DNA of 64,000 bases, taken from NCBI GenBank assembly GCA_040905445.1, contig JBBDRN010000007.1, positions 119,849-183,848 of the forward strand, written 5' to 3'. The position numbers and the translations under genes are program-made. Positions 48,747 through 56,765 of this stretch are shown here, in pieces. The notes under the pieces are model-generated. The model saw nothing but the letters and a program-made list of their open reading frames with translations. It did no database searches and had not been told where the DNA came from. This DNA is from SKPT01 sp040905445 (GTDB lineage: Bacteria > Planctomycetota > Phycisphaerae > Phycisphaerales > Phycisphaeraceae). Position 1 is the stretch's first letter. Each line of letters begins with the position of its first letter.

Positions 48747-49790
48747 ATGTCCAGCCCGACCGGGCCGATGAGGGAAAAGCTGGGAATCTGCCAGTGGTTC
48801 CACTACCTGGCGCATGACGACGTGCATCGCGCGGTGGCCCTGATGCAGGAGCTGGGCGTGCATCACCTGCGCACCGGCATCTCCTGGGCCGACTTCCACC
48901 GTCCGCGGGGCGAGGCGTGGCACGACTGGCAGTTGGGCACGCTTGCGGACGCGGGCTTCGAGCTGCTCGTGTCCATCTGGCACACCCCGCCGTCGATCAG
49001 CGAGGGCGGCTGCTGCGCCAGCCCGCCGCGCTGCCTGGAGGACTACGCCGGCTTCGTCGGGCAGGTGATCGAGACTTGGGGGGACCGGATCGCGGCCGTC
49101 GAGCTTTGGAACGAGCCGAACAACCTCTACAAGTGGGACTTCGAGACGCACGACGCCGATTGGGCCAAGTTCGGGTGCATGGTCGCGCGGGCGGGGGCGG
49201 TTGCGGCGGAGCATGGGATGCCGACGGTGCTGGGGGGGATGATCCCGGTGGACCCGGCGTGGCTGGGTCGGATGAAGCAGCTCGGGGCGCTGGAGGCCGT
49301 GGACGTCGTGGGCATCCATGGGTTTCCGGAGATGTGGTGGCGCGACGCGCCGTCGTGGGACTGGTACGAGACGTGGCGCGGCTGGCCGGAGAAGCTGGCG
49401 CAGGCGCGGGCGGCGGCGGAAGGCAAGCCGATCTGGATCACGGAGACCGGGCTGGCGACGTGGGACGCGGCGCGGCTGTGCGCGGGGCGCCATGAGCTTC
49501 AGGGGCGGCGGCTTCGCGTGGCGGCGGGGGCGACGGAAGATGGGGCGGAGCGGGTGTACTGGTACAGCCTCGTGGACCTGGACCCGCGGCGGCAGGCGAT
49601 CGAGGGGTTCCACGTCGACGAGAACGAATATCACCTCGGGCTGGTGACGGCCGGTGGGCGGCGCAAGCCGGCGTTCGAGCAGTTCCGGCGCGTGCTGGCG
49701 GGAGAGCTGGAGCCGGTGATGGTGGATCAGGCCGGGCCGCCGCAGCCGGCCCAGGCGGCGGCCGCGGCAGTGGGGTCGGGGCGGGGGTGA
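48747..49790 (+). CDS. Glycoside hydrolase, (beta/alpha)8 clan A type
   Basis: 347 aa, no signal peptide. It opens KLGICQWFHYLAHDDVHRAV with LMQELGVHHLRTGISWADFH, like GH5/GH39-type barrels. The acid/base Glu is in AAVELWNEPNNLYKWDFE and the nucleophile Glu in GKPIWITETGLATWDAARL. VDVVGIHGFPEMWW lies between them. The C-terminal tail is Ala/Pro-rich. An ATG 21 bp further in (MREKLG) is an alternative start. Specificity unknown; cytoplasmic location suggests action on imported or intracellular glycans. Confidence 0.82.
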   Translation: MSSPTGPMREKLGICQWFHYLAHDDVHRAVALMQELGVHHLRTGISWADFHRPRGEAWHDWQLGTLADAGFELLVSIWHTPPSISEGGCCASPPRCLEDYAGFVGQVIETWGDRIAAVELWNEPNNLYKWDFETHDADWAKFGCMVARAGAVAAEHGMPTVLGGMIPVDPAWLGRMKQLGALEAVDVVGIHGFPEMWWRDAPSWDWYETWRGWPEKLAQARAAAEGKPIWITETGLATWDAARLCAGRHELQGRRLRVAAGATEDGAERVYWYSLVDLDPRRQAIEGFHVDENEYHLGLVTAGGRRKPAFEQFRRVLAGELEPVMVDQAGPPQPAQAAAAAVGSGRG

Positions 49791-49842
49791 AGGTGGCGGG
49801 GGGAGGGCTTGCGAATCGAGTGGCGGCAGAAGTGCCTCGGGC

Positions 49843-49848
49843 TAGAAT
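49843..49848 (+). promoter_or_regulatory. -10 element upstream of the sulfotransferase-like gene
   Basis: GC-TAGAAT-CC is a strong -10 core 80 nt before the ATG at 49929, so this gene, unlike miaA with the same hexamer, has a long leader. Confidence 0.45.
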
Positions 49849-49916
49849 CCGGCGTACCTAAAGGTCAGTCGTTTCAACCTTTAGCAGAAGCAGGCCAAGA
49901 ACCTGCACTTCGCCGG
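49849..49916 (+). other. Three-helix structured leader before the sulfotransferase-like gene
   Basis: CCGGCG (49849-49854) pairs with CGCCGG (49911-49916) and encloses two hairpins: CTAAAGGT/ACCTTTAG (49858-49884, 11-nt loop) and GCAGG/CCTGC (49890-49906). Together these draw a three-way junction. Part of the outer stem lies right after the -10 box, so it may not all be transcribed from that promoter. No known riboswitch or attC consensus was recognised. Confidence 0.4.
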
Positions 49917-49928
49917 AGCCAACGTCCG

Positions 49929-50747
49929 ATGCTGCATGATGTCAACGGCGCCGAGGTCCGCGTGATCGGGCTTTCGCGCAGCGGCAACCACGCGATCCTG
50001 AACTGGATCTACGCCCAGGCGCCCGGCCGGGCGTGCCTGCTCAACTGCGTCGAGGGGCGGCTCAACCCGTTCGCGACCGCCCGGCCGATGGAGGACGGGC
50101 TGCCCTACCGCGTCAACTACCCCGGCTTCGACCCCGACGCCGAGCGAGCCGGGCGATTCAGCGTCAAGGACTGGTTGATCTTCAGCCACGAGGACGCCTA
50201 CCTGGGCAACGCGAGCAGTCCGGAGTTCGAGCGCGGGCACGACGCCCTGGTCGGGCCGTCGGGTCGACGGGTTGACGTGCTGGTGCTGCGGGATCCATAC
50301 AACCTCTTCGCGTCGCGGCTGCGCTGGGGCCAGTGCGTGATCTCGCCCGGCATCGCCGCGCAGATGTGGAAGCAGCACGCGCGCGAGTACCTCGGCGAGA
50401 CGCGCCGTCTGCGTCACGAGCCGGTGCTGATCAGCTACAACCGGTGGGTGCGCGATCGGGACTACCGTCGACGGCTGGCGCGTCGGCTGGGCCTGACGTT
50501 CACCGACGCCGGCGTGCGCGAGGTCGCGGGCTGCAACGGCGGCTCGTCGTTCGACGGCATGCGCTACCAGGGGCGGGCGCATCGGATGAAGGTCTTCGAG
50601 CGCTGGCGGGCGTACATCGACGAGCCGGGCTTCCGCAGGCCGTTCAACGAAGAGGTGACGGAACTGGCCCGCGAAGCGTTCGGCCCGATGCCGGAGCCCG
50701 AGCAGGCGCTGGGGCTGGGACTGGCGGTGAGCCCGGCGAACTCATGA
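49929..50747 (+). CDS. Sulfotransferase-like P-loop protein
   Basis: 272 aa. VRVIGLSRSGNHAILNWIYA resembles the 5'-phosphosulfate loop of PAPS-dependent sulfotransferases (SRSG). VDVLVLRDPYNLFASRLRWG resembles the 3'-phosphate-binding strand and helix (RDPxxxxxS). EPVLISYNRWVRDRDYRRRL and LTFTDAGVREVAGCNGGSSFDG follow. No signal peptide. Acceptor unknown; planctomycetes carry many sulfatases and sulfotransferases. The longer frame to 49809 would cross the structured leader and is not used. Confidence 0.65.
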   Translation: MLHDVNGAEVRVIGLSRSGNHAILNWIYAQAPGRACLLNCVEGRLNPFATARPMEDGLPYRVNYPGFDPDAERAGRFSVKDWLIFSHEDAYLGNASSPEFERGHDALVGPSGRRVDVLVLRDPYNLFASRLRWGQCVISPGIAAQMWKQHAREYLGETRRLRHEPVLISYNRWVRDRDYRRRLARRLGLTFTDAGVREVAGCNGGSSFDGMRYQGRAHRMKVFERWRAYIDEPGFRRPFNEEVTELAREAFGPMPEPEQALGLGLAVSPANS

Positions 50748-50790
50748 TTGGACCGCGAAGAGGCGAAGCAAGCGAAGGGCAGGAGTGACG
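50743..50790. repeat. Dispersed ATTGGACCGCGAAGAGGCGA repeat
   Basis: CTCATGATTGGACCGCGAAG followed by AGGCGAAGCAAGCGAAGGGC, overlapping the stop of the sulfotransferase-like gene. The reverse complement, with a few changes, is at about 34119-34165. It appears to be another small intergenic repeat family. Confidence 0.55.
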
Positions 50791-50842
50791 CGAACCACGA
50801 TCCCTCCGCGCTTTGAGGAGGAGCTCAGGATGCACTGGTGGG

Positions 50843-51247
50843 TCAGGGGTGTGAGCCGGGGCCTTCGAGGCAGACAGTCAGCAGCATCTGGCTCGGCTCC
50901 TCGGCGATGACGTCGTGCCGAACGCCGGGCGCCAGCCGCAGCAACTGGGCGGCAGGCAGGTTGTGCTCGGCCGCGTCCGTATGCACGTGCAGCCGCCCCG
51001 TCAGCACGTGGATGATCACCGGGCCGTCGACGACGTGGTCCGGCAGCCGCCCCCCCGCGTCGAAGCAGTAGAGCGCCAGCGTCGCCGGGCCGTGGCGGAA
51101 CAGCGCGACCTGCTTGTGCCCGTGCTGGCCCGACGGCTCGGCGAGCAGCTTGTCGGCCACGGCTTGCAGGTCCAGTTCTTCCTCCAAGCTCGCGAACCGC
51201 TCCTCGGGATGGGTGCGCAGCCGGCCGGCCGGTGGGGGATCAGCCAT
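50843..51247 (-). CDS. Cupin-domain protein
   Basis: 134 aa from the ATG at 51247, with GAGGAG 7 nt upstream. A helical N-terminus (EERFASLEEELDLQAVADKL) precedes a small beta barrel: GHKQVALFRHGPATLALYCFDAGGRLPDH and VIIHVLTGRLHVHTDAAEHNLPAAQLLRLAPGVRHDV. The HVLTGRLHVH and PGVRHD patterns are cupin motifs with potential metal His ligands. A sensor or enzyme role cannot be told apart. Divergent from the small membrane protein gene. Confidence 0.82.
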   Translation of the reverse strand: MADPPPAGRLRTHPEERFASLEEELDLQAVADKLLAEPSGQHGHKQVALFRHGPATLALYCFDAGGRLPDHVVDGPVIIHVLTGRLHVHTDAAEHNLPAAQLLRLAPGVRHDVIAEEPSQMLLTVCLEGPGSHP

Positions 51248-51395
51248 TCTCGGGCTCCTCTTTCTCAGTGGCGTCGCGCCGATTATAGCGGCCCGACGCG
51301 CAAGCCCGCGGCTGTTCCCAGGGTTTCGCGTATTGGCGCGGCGATTGCAACGTGGCGAGGCGCGGATCGCACCACGCCTTGGACAAGGAGACGCC

Positions 51396-51584
51396 ATGCT
51401 TGCGGCGATAGATCTGGCTTGGCGGCTGGCGGTGCTGACGTCGCTGGTCTTTCTGCCCACCGGACCCGTGCTCGAGGCGTTGCCCGAGTGGGCCAACCCG
51501 GAGCTCGCCCACGGCCTCAACGTGCTGCTCACCGGCACGCTCGTCGGCCGATGGTGCTGGCGCCACGCCCGGTTCGGCCCGTGA
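51396..51584 (+). CDS. Small membrane protein
   Basis: 62 aa. AAGGAG lies 5 nt before the ATG. Two hydrophobic segments (AWRLAVLTSLVFLPTGPVLE and GLNVLLTGTLVGRWCW) flank a short polar stretch. No family recognised. The Shine-Dalgarno and G/C-ending codons support it as a real gene. Confidence 0.55.
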   Translation: MLAAIDLAWRLAVLTSLVFLPTGPVLEALPEWANPELAHGLNVLLTGTLVGRWCWRHARFGP

Positions 51585-51678
51585 CGGGTGCCGCCTTCCG
51601 CGGTCGAGGCTCGTCAGCCTTACACGCCTGCCGTGGAGTTTTTTCCACCCGCGCCGCACCACCTGCCGCCGGGTGGGC

Positions 51679-51684
51679 GATAAT
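51679..51684 (+). promoter_or_regulatory. -10 element for a leaderless start (arfB)
   Basis: GATAAT ends 6 nt before the ATG at 51691. An upstream GTG (51673) would lie inside the promoter, which favours 51691 as the start. Confidence 0.45.
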
Positions 51685-51690
51685 GGCATC

Positions 51691-52146
51691 ATGCGTGGAA
51701 CGGGCCCGGAAAATCAGGGGGGCGTAGAGCTTGCGCCGGGGGTTCGGCTTCCGCGGACGGCGCTGTCACTGAGCTTCTCACGCGCCAGCGGCCCGGGCGG
51801 GCAGCACGTGAACAAGACCAGCACGCGGGTGACGCTCGCGGTCGACCTCGCCGCCCTGGCCGACGCCTCGCCCGCGGGGGCCTATCAGCGGCTGCAGGCC
51901 CTCGGCGGGCGGTATTTGTCGGAGCAGGGGCTGCAGATCAGCGCCGGGGAAAGCCGCAGCCAGCTCGCCAACCGCCGGGCCTGCTTCACGCGCCTGCGCC
52001 GGCTGCTGGTCGAGGCGTCGCATCGCCCGCCGGTACGCAAGGCCACGCGCCCCAGCCGCGGGGCGGTGGCGCGGCGGCTGGAGGGCAAGCGCCAGCGCAG
52101 CGAGCGCAAGTCAGAGCGGCTGGACAACCGGCGCGGCGGCGAGTGA
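51691..52146 (+). CDS. arfB: Alternative ribosome-rescue factor / peptidyl-tRNA hydrolase ArfB
   Basis: 151 aa. The RF-1 catalytic motif GGQ is in LSFSRASGPGGQHVNKTSTR. SEQGLQISAGESRSQLANRR and a Lys/Arg-rich C-terminal tail (RRLEGKRQRSERKSERLDNR), which enters the mRNA channel, complete the ArfB/YaeJ pattern. It releases peptides from ribosomes stalled on non-stop mRNAs. No codon-recognition domain is present, separating it from RF1/RF2. Length fits the family. Confidence 0.92.
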   Translation: MRGTGPENQGGVELAPGVRLPRTALSLSFSRASGPGGQHVNKTSTRVTLAVDLAALADASPAGAYQRLQALGGRYLSEQGLQISAGESRSQLANRRACFTRLRRLLVEASHRPPVRKATRPSRGAVARRLEGKRQRSERKSERLDNRRGGE

Positions 52147-52244
52147 CGGCTCATCATGAGCGGGCGCCCGCCGGCGCGCCGTTTGCAGACTCCGTTACGG
52201 CGTCGAACCACTTGAGAGTTCTTCTGTGCCGAAAGGAGTCCGTG

Positions 52245-52604
52245 ATGAAGACACTTCAGCGCATGACAGGAATCGCCGTCCTGGCCATGCTTGTGACCGC
52301 CGGTTGCGAGTCGGGTCCGCAGACGGTCGAGCGGCAGGCGCCGACACTGGACCTGGCCGCCAACCAGAACGAGGTGCTCGTGGGTGAATCCACCACCGTA
52401 TTCGCCCAGACGACGAACATGCTCGGCCGCGAGGTCGAGATCGAGTGGGGGTCGACCCTGGGCGAGGTTGAGCCGCTGCGCGACGGGCGGATGGCCCAGT
52501 TCCGCAGCGATACGCCCGGGACGTCGATCGTCACGGCTGAGGTCAACGTCGACGGTGAGATCCTGCGCGACCACATCAACATCGTGGTCAACCCGGTCGA
52601 GTGA
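52245..52604 (+). CDS. Small lipoprotein with Ig-like domain
   Basis: 119 aa. AAAGGAG precedes the ATG by about 6 nt. MTGIAVLAMLVTAGCESG is a lipoprotein signal. The mature part (LAANQNEVLVGESTTVFAQT, EVEIEWGSTLGEVEPL, AQFRSDTPGTSIVTAEVNVDG) has the strand pattern of a bacterial Ig-like (Big) domain. No relative is identified. Likely an outer- or inner-membrane anchored structural protein. Confidence 0.75.
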   Translation: MKTLQRMTGIAVLAMLVTAGCESGPQTVERQAPTLDLAANQNEVLVGESTTVFAQTTNMLGREVEIEWGSTLGEVEPLRDGRMAQFRSDTPGTSIVTAEVNVDGEILRDHINIVVNPVE

Positions 52605-52706
52605 TCGGCCGCAGGACAGCACCTCCACCCGCATCGGCGCCGGTGCGGTGGCGTGACAGCCCGGCGGGAGCCGCGCGTCGCGCCGCCGCGCTGCGCCCGG
52701 GGGGCG

Positions 52707-53552
52707 TCAGGTATTGTTCAGATACGCCTGGACGATGCGGTCAAGATAATTGTGCTGGTCCCACGCCCAGTACTCTTCCGAGAAGACCTCGACTTCGTTG
52801 AAGCCCTGGAAGCCGGCGGCCTCGACCCAGCCGCGGATGGTGGGCACGTCGATGCAGCCGTCGCCCATGAGGCCGCGGTCGGTTAGCAGGTCGCGCGTGT
52901 GGACGCGCCAGTCGCAGACGTGGAAGGCGAGCAGCCAGCCGTTGTCGCCCGCGGTGCGGATCTCCTGCTCGAGGTCCGGGTCCCACCAGGTGTGATAGAC
53001 GTCGACGGCGATGCCGAGCTTGGGGTGGTTGAGCTGCTCGCAGACCGCGCGGGCCTCGGCCATGCGGTTGATGCAGCTCTTGTCGGCGGCGTACATCGGG
53101 TGCAGGGGCTCGATGGCGAGCTTGACGCCGCTGTCCTCGGCGTGTTCCAGGCAGGCGGCGATGCCGTCGGTCACGTGCTGGCGCGCCTCCGCCAGCTCCA
53201 GGCCGGGCACGGCGCCGACGACGAGCACGAGCATCTCCGCGCCGATGGCCATCGCCTCGTCGAGGCAGCGGCGATTTTCGTCGACGGCCTTGTCGCGGTC
53301 GGCGCGTCCGTGCGCCGGGAAGAAGCCGCCGCGGACGAGGGCGGGAACCTTCAGGCCGGCGTCGGCGAGCATCTTGGCGCCCTCGGCGGGGGTGACGCCG
53401 CCTTGGGCGGGGTCGATGACGTTGCGCCAGACGCTGACGGCGGGGATGCCGGCCGCGGCGTAGGCCTCGATGCACTGGCGCAGCGACCAGGGCTTGTTGG
53501 TGAAGGTATGCACGGCACAGCGGGACAGGTCGGTGAGGTCGGAGGCGGACAT
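52707..53552 (-). CDS. Sugar phosphate isomerase/epimerase (xylose isomerase-like TIM barrel)
   Basis: 281 aa. NKPWSLRQCIEAYAAAGIPAVSVWRN opens the barrel. VKLAIEPLHPMYAADKSCIN carries a metal-ligand Glu, LGIAVDVYHTWWDPDLEQEI an Asp and His, and FQGFNEVEVFSEEYWAW the final Glu, as in AP_endonuc_2-type epimerases. The substrate is probably a ketose or inositol derivative, not determinable here. xylB is 3.3 kb away but on a separate unit. Confidence 0.87.
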   Translation of the reverse strand: MSASDLTDLSRCAVHTFTNKPWSLRQCIEAYAAAGIPAVSVWRNVIDPAQGGVTPAEGAKMLADAGLKVPALVRGGFFPAHGRADRDKAVDENRRCLDEAMAIGAEMLVLVVGAVPGLELAEARQHVTDGIAACLEHAEDSGVKLAIEPLHPMYAADKSCINRMAEARAVCEQLNHPKLGIAVDVYHTWWDPDLEQEIRTAGDNGWLLAFHVCDWRVHTRDLLTDRGLMGDGCIDVPTIRGWVEAAGFQGFNEVEVFSEEYWAWDQHNYLDRIVQAYLNNT

Positions 53553-53619
53553 GGCGGGTTCCGGACAGGAGGAAAGCGCGGCGACAGGGGGTGAATCTAA
53601 GGCCGATCGCCCTCCGGTA

Positions 53620-53822
53620 CAAAGCCGGGACCGGTGGTCCCGGCCTGTCGCGGCGCGGATGCGTCTGGATCAGGGCCGTGGGGCGGTGTCGGGGCGGTGT
53701 CCTGGTGGGTCCGGGACCACCGGTCCCGGCCTGCCGCGGCGCGGGTGCGTCTGGATCAGGGTCGTGGGGCGGTGTCGGGGCGGTGTCCTGGTGGGTCCGG
53801 GACCACCGGTCCCGGCTTTATG
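53620..53822. repeat. Palindrome-bounded element with 86-bp tandem duplication
   Basis: The ends are inverted copies: AAGCCGGGACCGGTGGTCCC on the left and GGGACCACCGGTCCCGGCTT on the right. Inside, an 86-bp unit (TGTCGCGGCGCGGATGCGTC...) is repeated in tandem at 53646-53731 and 53732-53817 with few changes. The reading frames crossing it just translate the repeat. It fills the divergent space between the TIM-barrel epimerase and PhyH genes (53553-53880), whose only other content is the PhyH promoter. Confidence 0.85.
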
Positions 53823-53840
53823 AGGAGGGTGCGGGCGCGG

Positions 53841-53846
53841 TAGGAT
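53841..53846 (+). promoter_or_regulatory. -10 element of the second PhyH gene
   Basis: GG-TAGGAT, about 35 nt before the ATG at 53881 and overlapping an in-frame ATG at 53845, which argues against that upstream start. Confidence 0.4.
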
Positions 53847-53880
53847 GGGCGGTGATATTGCAGCAACAGGAGGCGTCGTT

Positions 53881-54717
53881 ATGTCCACCGCCGAGGTCGA
53901 TCTTCAGACACAGCTCGATGAGCCCTACCCGCTGACGGCCGGGCACGTCGAGCAGTTTCAGCGTGACGGGTTCATCAAGCTCAAGGATGTGCTCTCGCCG
54001 GAGGTGATCGAGCACTTCGCTTCCGAGATCACGCGGCTGACGCTGGCGAACAACCGGAATCGCGACAAGCCGTTGGCCGAGCGTGACACCTATGGCCAGG
54101 CGTTCATCCAGGTGGGCAACCTCTGGACGAAGTCGGACGAGGCGAAGCGCTTCGCGTTCGCCAAGCGCGTGGCGCGGATCGCGGCGGAACTGCTGAGGGC
54201 GCCGGGCGTACGGATGTGGCACGACCAGGCGCTCTACAAGGAGCCGGGCGGTGGGTTCACGCCCTGGCATGTCGACCAGCAGTATTGGCCGATGGCGTCG
54301 AGCAAGAGCGTGACGGCGTGGATGCCGCTGCAGGCCGTGCCGATGGAGATGGGGCCGCTCTGCTTCGGGCGCGGCAGCCACCTCAAGAACATCGGGCGGG
54401 AGCTGGCCATCAGCGACGAGAGCGAGCGGATCATCCGCGAGGAGATCAAGCGCGAGGGGCTGCTCGAGGTGTTCGAGCCTTACGAGCTGGGCGAGGTGAG
54501 TTTTCATTATGGATGGACGCTGCACCGGGCCGGGCCGAACACGACGGATCGGCCGCGATGCGTGCACACGGTGATCTACATGGAGCGGGACATGCGATTG
54601 GCGGAACCGCGCAACGAGAACCAGCGGCGGGACTGGGCGGGGTGGACGCCTTCGACGCAGGTGGGCGAGGTGATGGACGATGCGCTGAACCCGGTGTTGT
54701 GGGAGGAGCGGGGGTAG
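53881..54717 (+). CDS. Phytanoyl-CoA dioxygenase family protein
   Basis: 278 aa. AGGAGG lies 7 nt before the ATG. It opens LTAGHVEQFQRDGFIKLKDVLS. The Fe(II) ligands are in GGGFTPWHVDQQYWPM (His, Asp), and the distal His is in FHYGWTLHRAGPNTTDRPR, followed by Arg for 2-oxoglutarate. SVTAWMPLQAVPMEMGPLCF is characteristic. Only distantly similar to the paralogue at 24860. Substrate unknown. Confidence 0.9.
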   Translation: MSTAEVDLQTQLDEPYPLTAGHVEQFQRDGFIKLKDVLSPEVIEHFASEITRLTLANNRNRDKPLAERDTYGQAFIQVGNLWTKSDEAKRFAFAKRVARIAAELLRAPGVRMWHDQALYKEPGGGFTPWHVDQQYWPMASSKSVTAWMPLQAVPMEMGPLCFGRGSHLKNIGRELAISDESERIIREEIKREGLLEVFEPYELGEVSFHYGWTLHRAGPNTTDRPRCVHTVIYMERDMRLAEPRNENQRRDWAGWTPSTQVGEVMDDALNPVLWEERG

Positions 54718-54769
54718 AGGGGGGGTTGGGGGTTGGGGGACCGGGGGGTCCGGGTTCGGTGGGGCGGGT

Positions 54770-54775
54770 TATACT
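54770..54775 (+). promoter_or_regulatory. -10 element of the FHA gene
   Basis: GGGT-TATACT-GTGCC, a strong -10 box in a G-rich spacer about 87 nt before the FHA ATG. No -35 match is seen. Confidence 0.45.
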
Positions 54776-54861
54776 GTGCCGCTTACGGTGCGGCCGGGAT
54801 TGGCCGATATCGCCACAGACCCGGTGGGGATTCGTCCCGGGTGCGGTCAGGGAGGCCCGTG

Positions 54862-55356
54862 ATGGCGACGCTGCTCGTAATCAGTGGCAGGAACGAGGGG
54901 GAGTGGTACTCGATTCCCGAGGATCGGCCGCTGGTCGTCGGGCGCGAGGAGACGCTCATCGCCGAGCTGCTCGACCCGGCGGTGTCGCGGCGGCATTTCG
55001 AGATCCGGCGCAACGAGTCCAACGATCGCTACTACGTCGCCGACCTCAAGAGCCGCAACGGCGTGCGCGTCGAGGGCAAGCGGATCAACGGGCTGCACCC
55101 CTTGGTCGACGACAACCTGATCCAGGTCGGCTACACGCTGATGTCCTTCACCATCGCCGACGTCGAGGACGACGGCGACGCGCAGCAGCGCATCCGCGAG
55201 GCGCAGGAGCGCCGGGCGAAGTTCATCGCCACGGTGCGCGCCCACGAGGCCGAGATCGAGGAAAAGGCCCGGCGGCGCGACGAGCGCAACCGGCGCGCCC
55301 GGGGCGGGAAGTCGAGCGGGGGGTTCCTCGGCGGGCTGTTCCGACGGTCGTCGTGA
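54862..55356 (+). CDS. FHA-domain protein
   Basis: 164 aa. The FHA domain covers residues ~1-100: GEWYSIPEDRPLVVGREETL, PAVSRRHFEIRRNESNDRYYVADLKSRNGVRVEGKRI. The Gly-Arg, Ser-Arg-Arg-His and Ser-Arg-Asn-Gly phosphothreonine-binding residues are intact. A charged coiled-coil-like helix (AQQRIREAQERRAKFIATVR) and a basic, Gly-rich tail follow. It should bind phosphothreonine partners of Ser/Thr kinases. GGGAGG precedes the ATG by about 7 nt. Confidence 0.9.
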   Translation: MATLLVISGRNEGEWYSIPEDRPLVVGREETLIAELLDPAVSRRHFEIRRNESNDRYYVADLKSRNGVRVEGKRINGLHPLVDDNLIQVGYTLMSFTIADVEDDGDAQQRIREAQERRAKFIATVRAHEAEIEEKARRRDERNRRARGGKSSGGFLGGLFRRSS

Positions 55357-55383
55357 TCGCTGATTTCAATCCAACCGTAGCGG

Positions 55384-55473
55384 GCGCCACTGACAAGGCC
55401 GTCCTCGGCCTTGTCAGTGTTGGTGGCAATTCGCACTGACAAGCTCCGCGGACTCCGCTTGTCAGTGGCACCC
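55384..55473. repeat. GTGCCACTGACAAG element (double)
   Basis: GCGCCACTGACAAGGCCGTC with CTCGGCCTTGTCAGTG forms one hairpin. A second half, CACTGACAAGCTCCGCGGAC with TCCGCTTGTCAGTGGCACCC, forms another. Same family as 48538-48629 and 56766-56808. It lies just after the FHA gene. Confidence 0.8.
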
Positions 55474-55515
55474 CACCCGCTACGAATGGGTTGGAGGCGC
55501 TCTAATTGTCGTGTG

Positions 55516-55600
55516 GTGGTAGGGTCCGCTGTGCGGACCTTTCCCGTTGCACGTGATGACAGCGATGTGCGAAGGCAGGGGCCGCATAGCGGACCGCACG
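55516..55600. repeat. GTAGGGTCCGC palindrome pair
   Basis: GGTAGGGTCCGCTGTGCGGA followed by CC on the left, and GGGGCCGCATAGCGGACC on the right as a diverged inverted copy. A near-perfect pair of the same family spans the argG-manA junction (62714-62811). Between it and the hydrolase ATG nothing but the leader with AAGGAGA (55647-55653) is seen. Confidence 0.75.
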
Positions 55601-55659
55601 TTGGTGCGCGCGGCGGTTTCCTGCAAAGATGGGGCGATCCATCCATAAGGAGACGCTGC

Positions 55660-56697
55660 ATGTCGCAGGCATTGACGCCCGAGTCGTACACGCGCACGCT
55701 CAAGTCGCAGACCCTGCGCCAGTTCGCGTTTCACGCGACGGACCGCCACGAGCTGGCGGTGTGGCAGGCGAGCTTTCGACCGGCGATGAAGCGGGCGCTG
55801 GGGCTGGACGTGATCGCCGAGCGCGGGCGGTGTGCGCTCGACGCCCGGCGGGAAGGGGAGGAATCGTTCGACGATCACGTGCGCGAACTGTGGACGATTC
55901 AAAGTGAGCCAGGCTTTCGCCTGCCGTTCTACCTGCTGCGGCCGCGGGAGCAGGACGGGCCGCGGCCGGTGGTGCTCACGCCGCACGGGCATGGCAAGGG
56001 GGCGAAGGCCACGTATGTCGGCATCGCGGCGGATGACGAGGAGCGGGCCAAGATCGCCGAGGGCGAGCGCGACATCGCCCTGCAGGCGGTGCGGGCGGGG
56101 TACGTCGCGATCGCGCCGGACATGCGCGGCTTCGCGTCGCTGCGCATGCAGGCGGACATCGAACGCGACGCGACCTGCTCGTGCGATGCGCTGCAGAAGC
56201 GGGCGCTACTGTTCGGCCGCACACTCGTGGGCGAGCGCGTGTGGGACATGGGGCGGCTGATCGATTACGCGATGACGCGCGACGAGATCGATACAAGCCG
56301 GGTGATGATCACCGGCAACTCGGGCGGCGGGACGGTGAGCCTCTTCGCCGCGGCGTGCGACGAGCGCATCGGCGTGTGCGTGCCCGGGTCGTACTTCTGC
56401 ACGTTCGCCGACTCGATTGCGGCCGTGCCACACTGCGCGTGCAACTTTGTCCCGGGCATCATGCGCATGGCGGAGATGCCCGAGGTCGCGGGGTTGATCG
56501 CGCCGCGGCCGTTCCTCGCCGTCAACGGCGTGGAGGACCCGATCTTCCCGATCGACGCGACACGACAGGCATACGCGAACCTGCACGCGATCTACGAGGT
56601 CGCGGGCGCCGGGAAGCGATGTCAGTTGTATGAGGGTGACGGGGGGCACCGGTATTACAAGGCGCCGGTGTGGCCGTTCGCCGCGGAGCATCTGTAG
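55660..56697 (+). CDS. Alpha/beta hydrolase (acetyl-xylan-esterase/Abhydrolase_7-like)
   Basis: 345 aa, no signal peptide. RPVVLTPHGHGKGAKATYVG, GYVAIAPDMRGFASLRMQA and the nucleophile elbow in SRVMITGNSGGGTVSLFAAA (GNSGG) define the fold. RPFLAVNGVEDPIFPIDATR supplies the Asp and EGDGGHRYYKAPVW the His. AGGAGA lies 7 nt before the ATG. It probably hydrolyses an ester of a sugar or peptide; substrate unknown. Confidence 0.85.
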   Translation: MSQALTPESYTRTLKSQTLRQFAFHATDRHELAVWQASFRPAMKRALGLDVIAERGRCALDARREGEESFDDHVRELWTIQSEPGFRLPFYLLRPREQDGPRPVVLTPHGHGKGAKATYVGIAADDEERAKIAEGERDIALQAVRAGYVAIAPDMRGFASLRMQADIERDATCSCDALQKRALLFGRTLVGERVWDMGRLIDYAMTRDEIDTSRVMITGNSGGGTVSLFAAACDERIGVCVPGSYFCTFADSIAAVPHCACNFVPGIMRMAEMPEVAGLIAPRPFLAVNGVEDPIFPIDATRQAYANLHAIYEVAGAGKRCQLYEGDGGHRYYKAPVWPFAAEHL

Positions 56698-56765
56698 CGG
56701 CAGGGGGGGCGCGGCGGCGCGGGGCGCGGCGCCTGGATCGCGTCTCAGGGCTTCGTCACGCCGGT

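Noticed and set aside
49849..49916. Integron attC-like site
   Set aside because: The GTTRRRY/RYYYAAC core boxes are absent and no integrase or cassette array is seen.
53591..53935. Short plus-strand frames translating Gly/Arg/Val repeats
   Set aside because: They are translations of the 86-bp tandem repeat and lack Shine-Dalgarno or codon bias.
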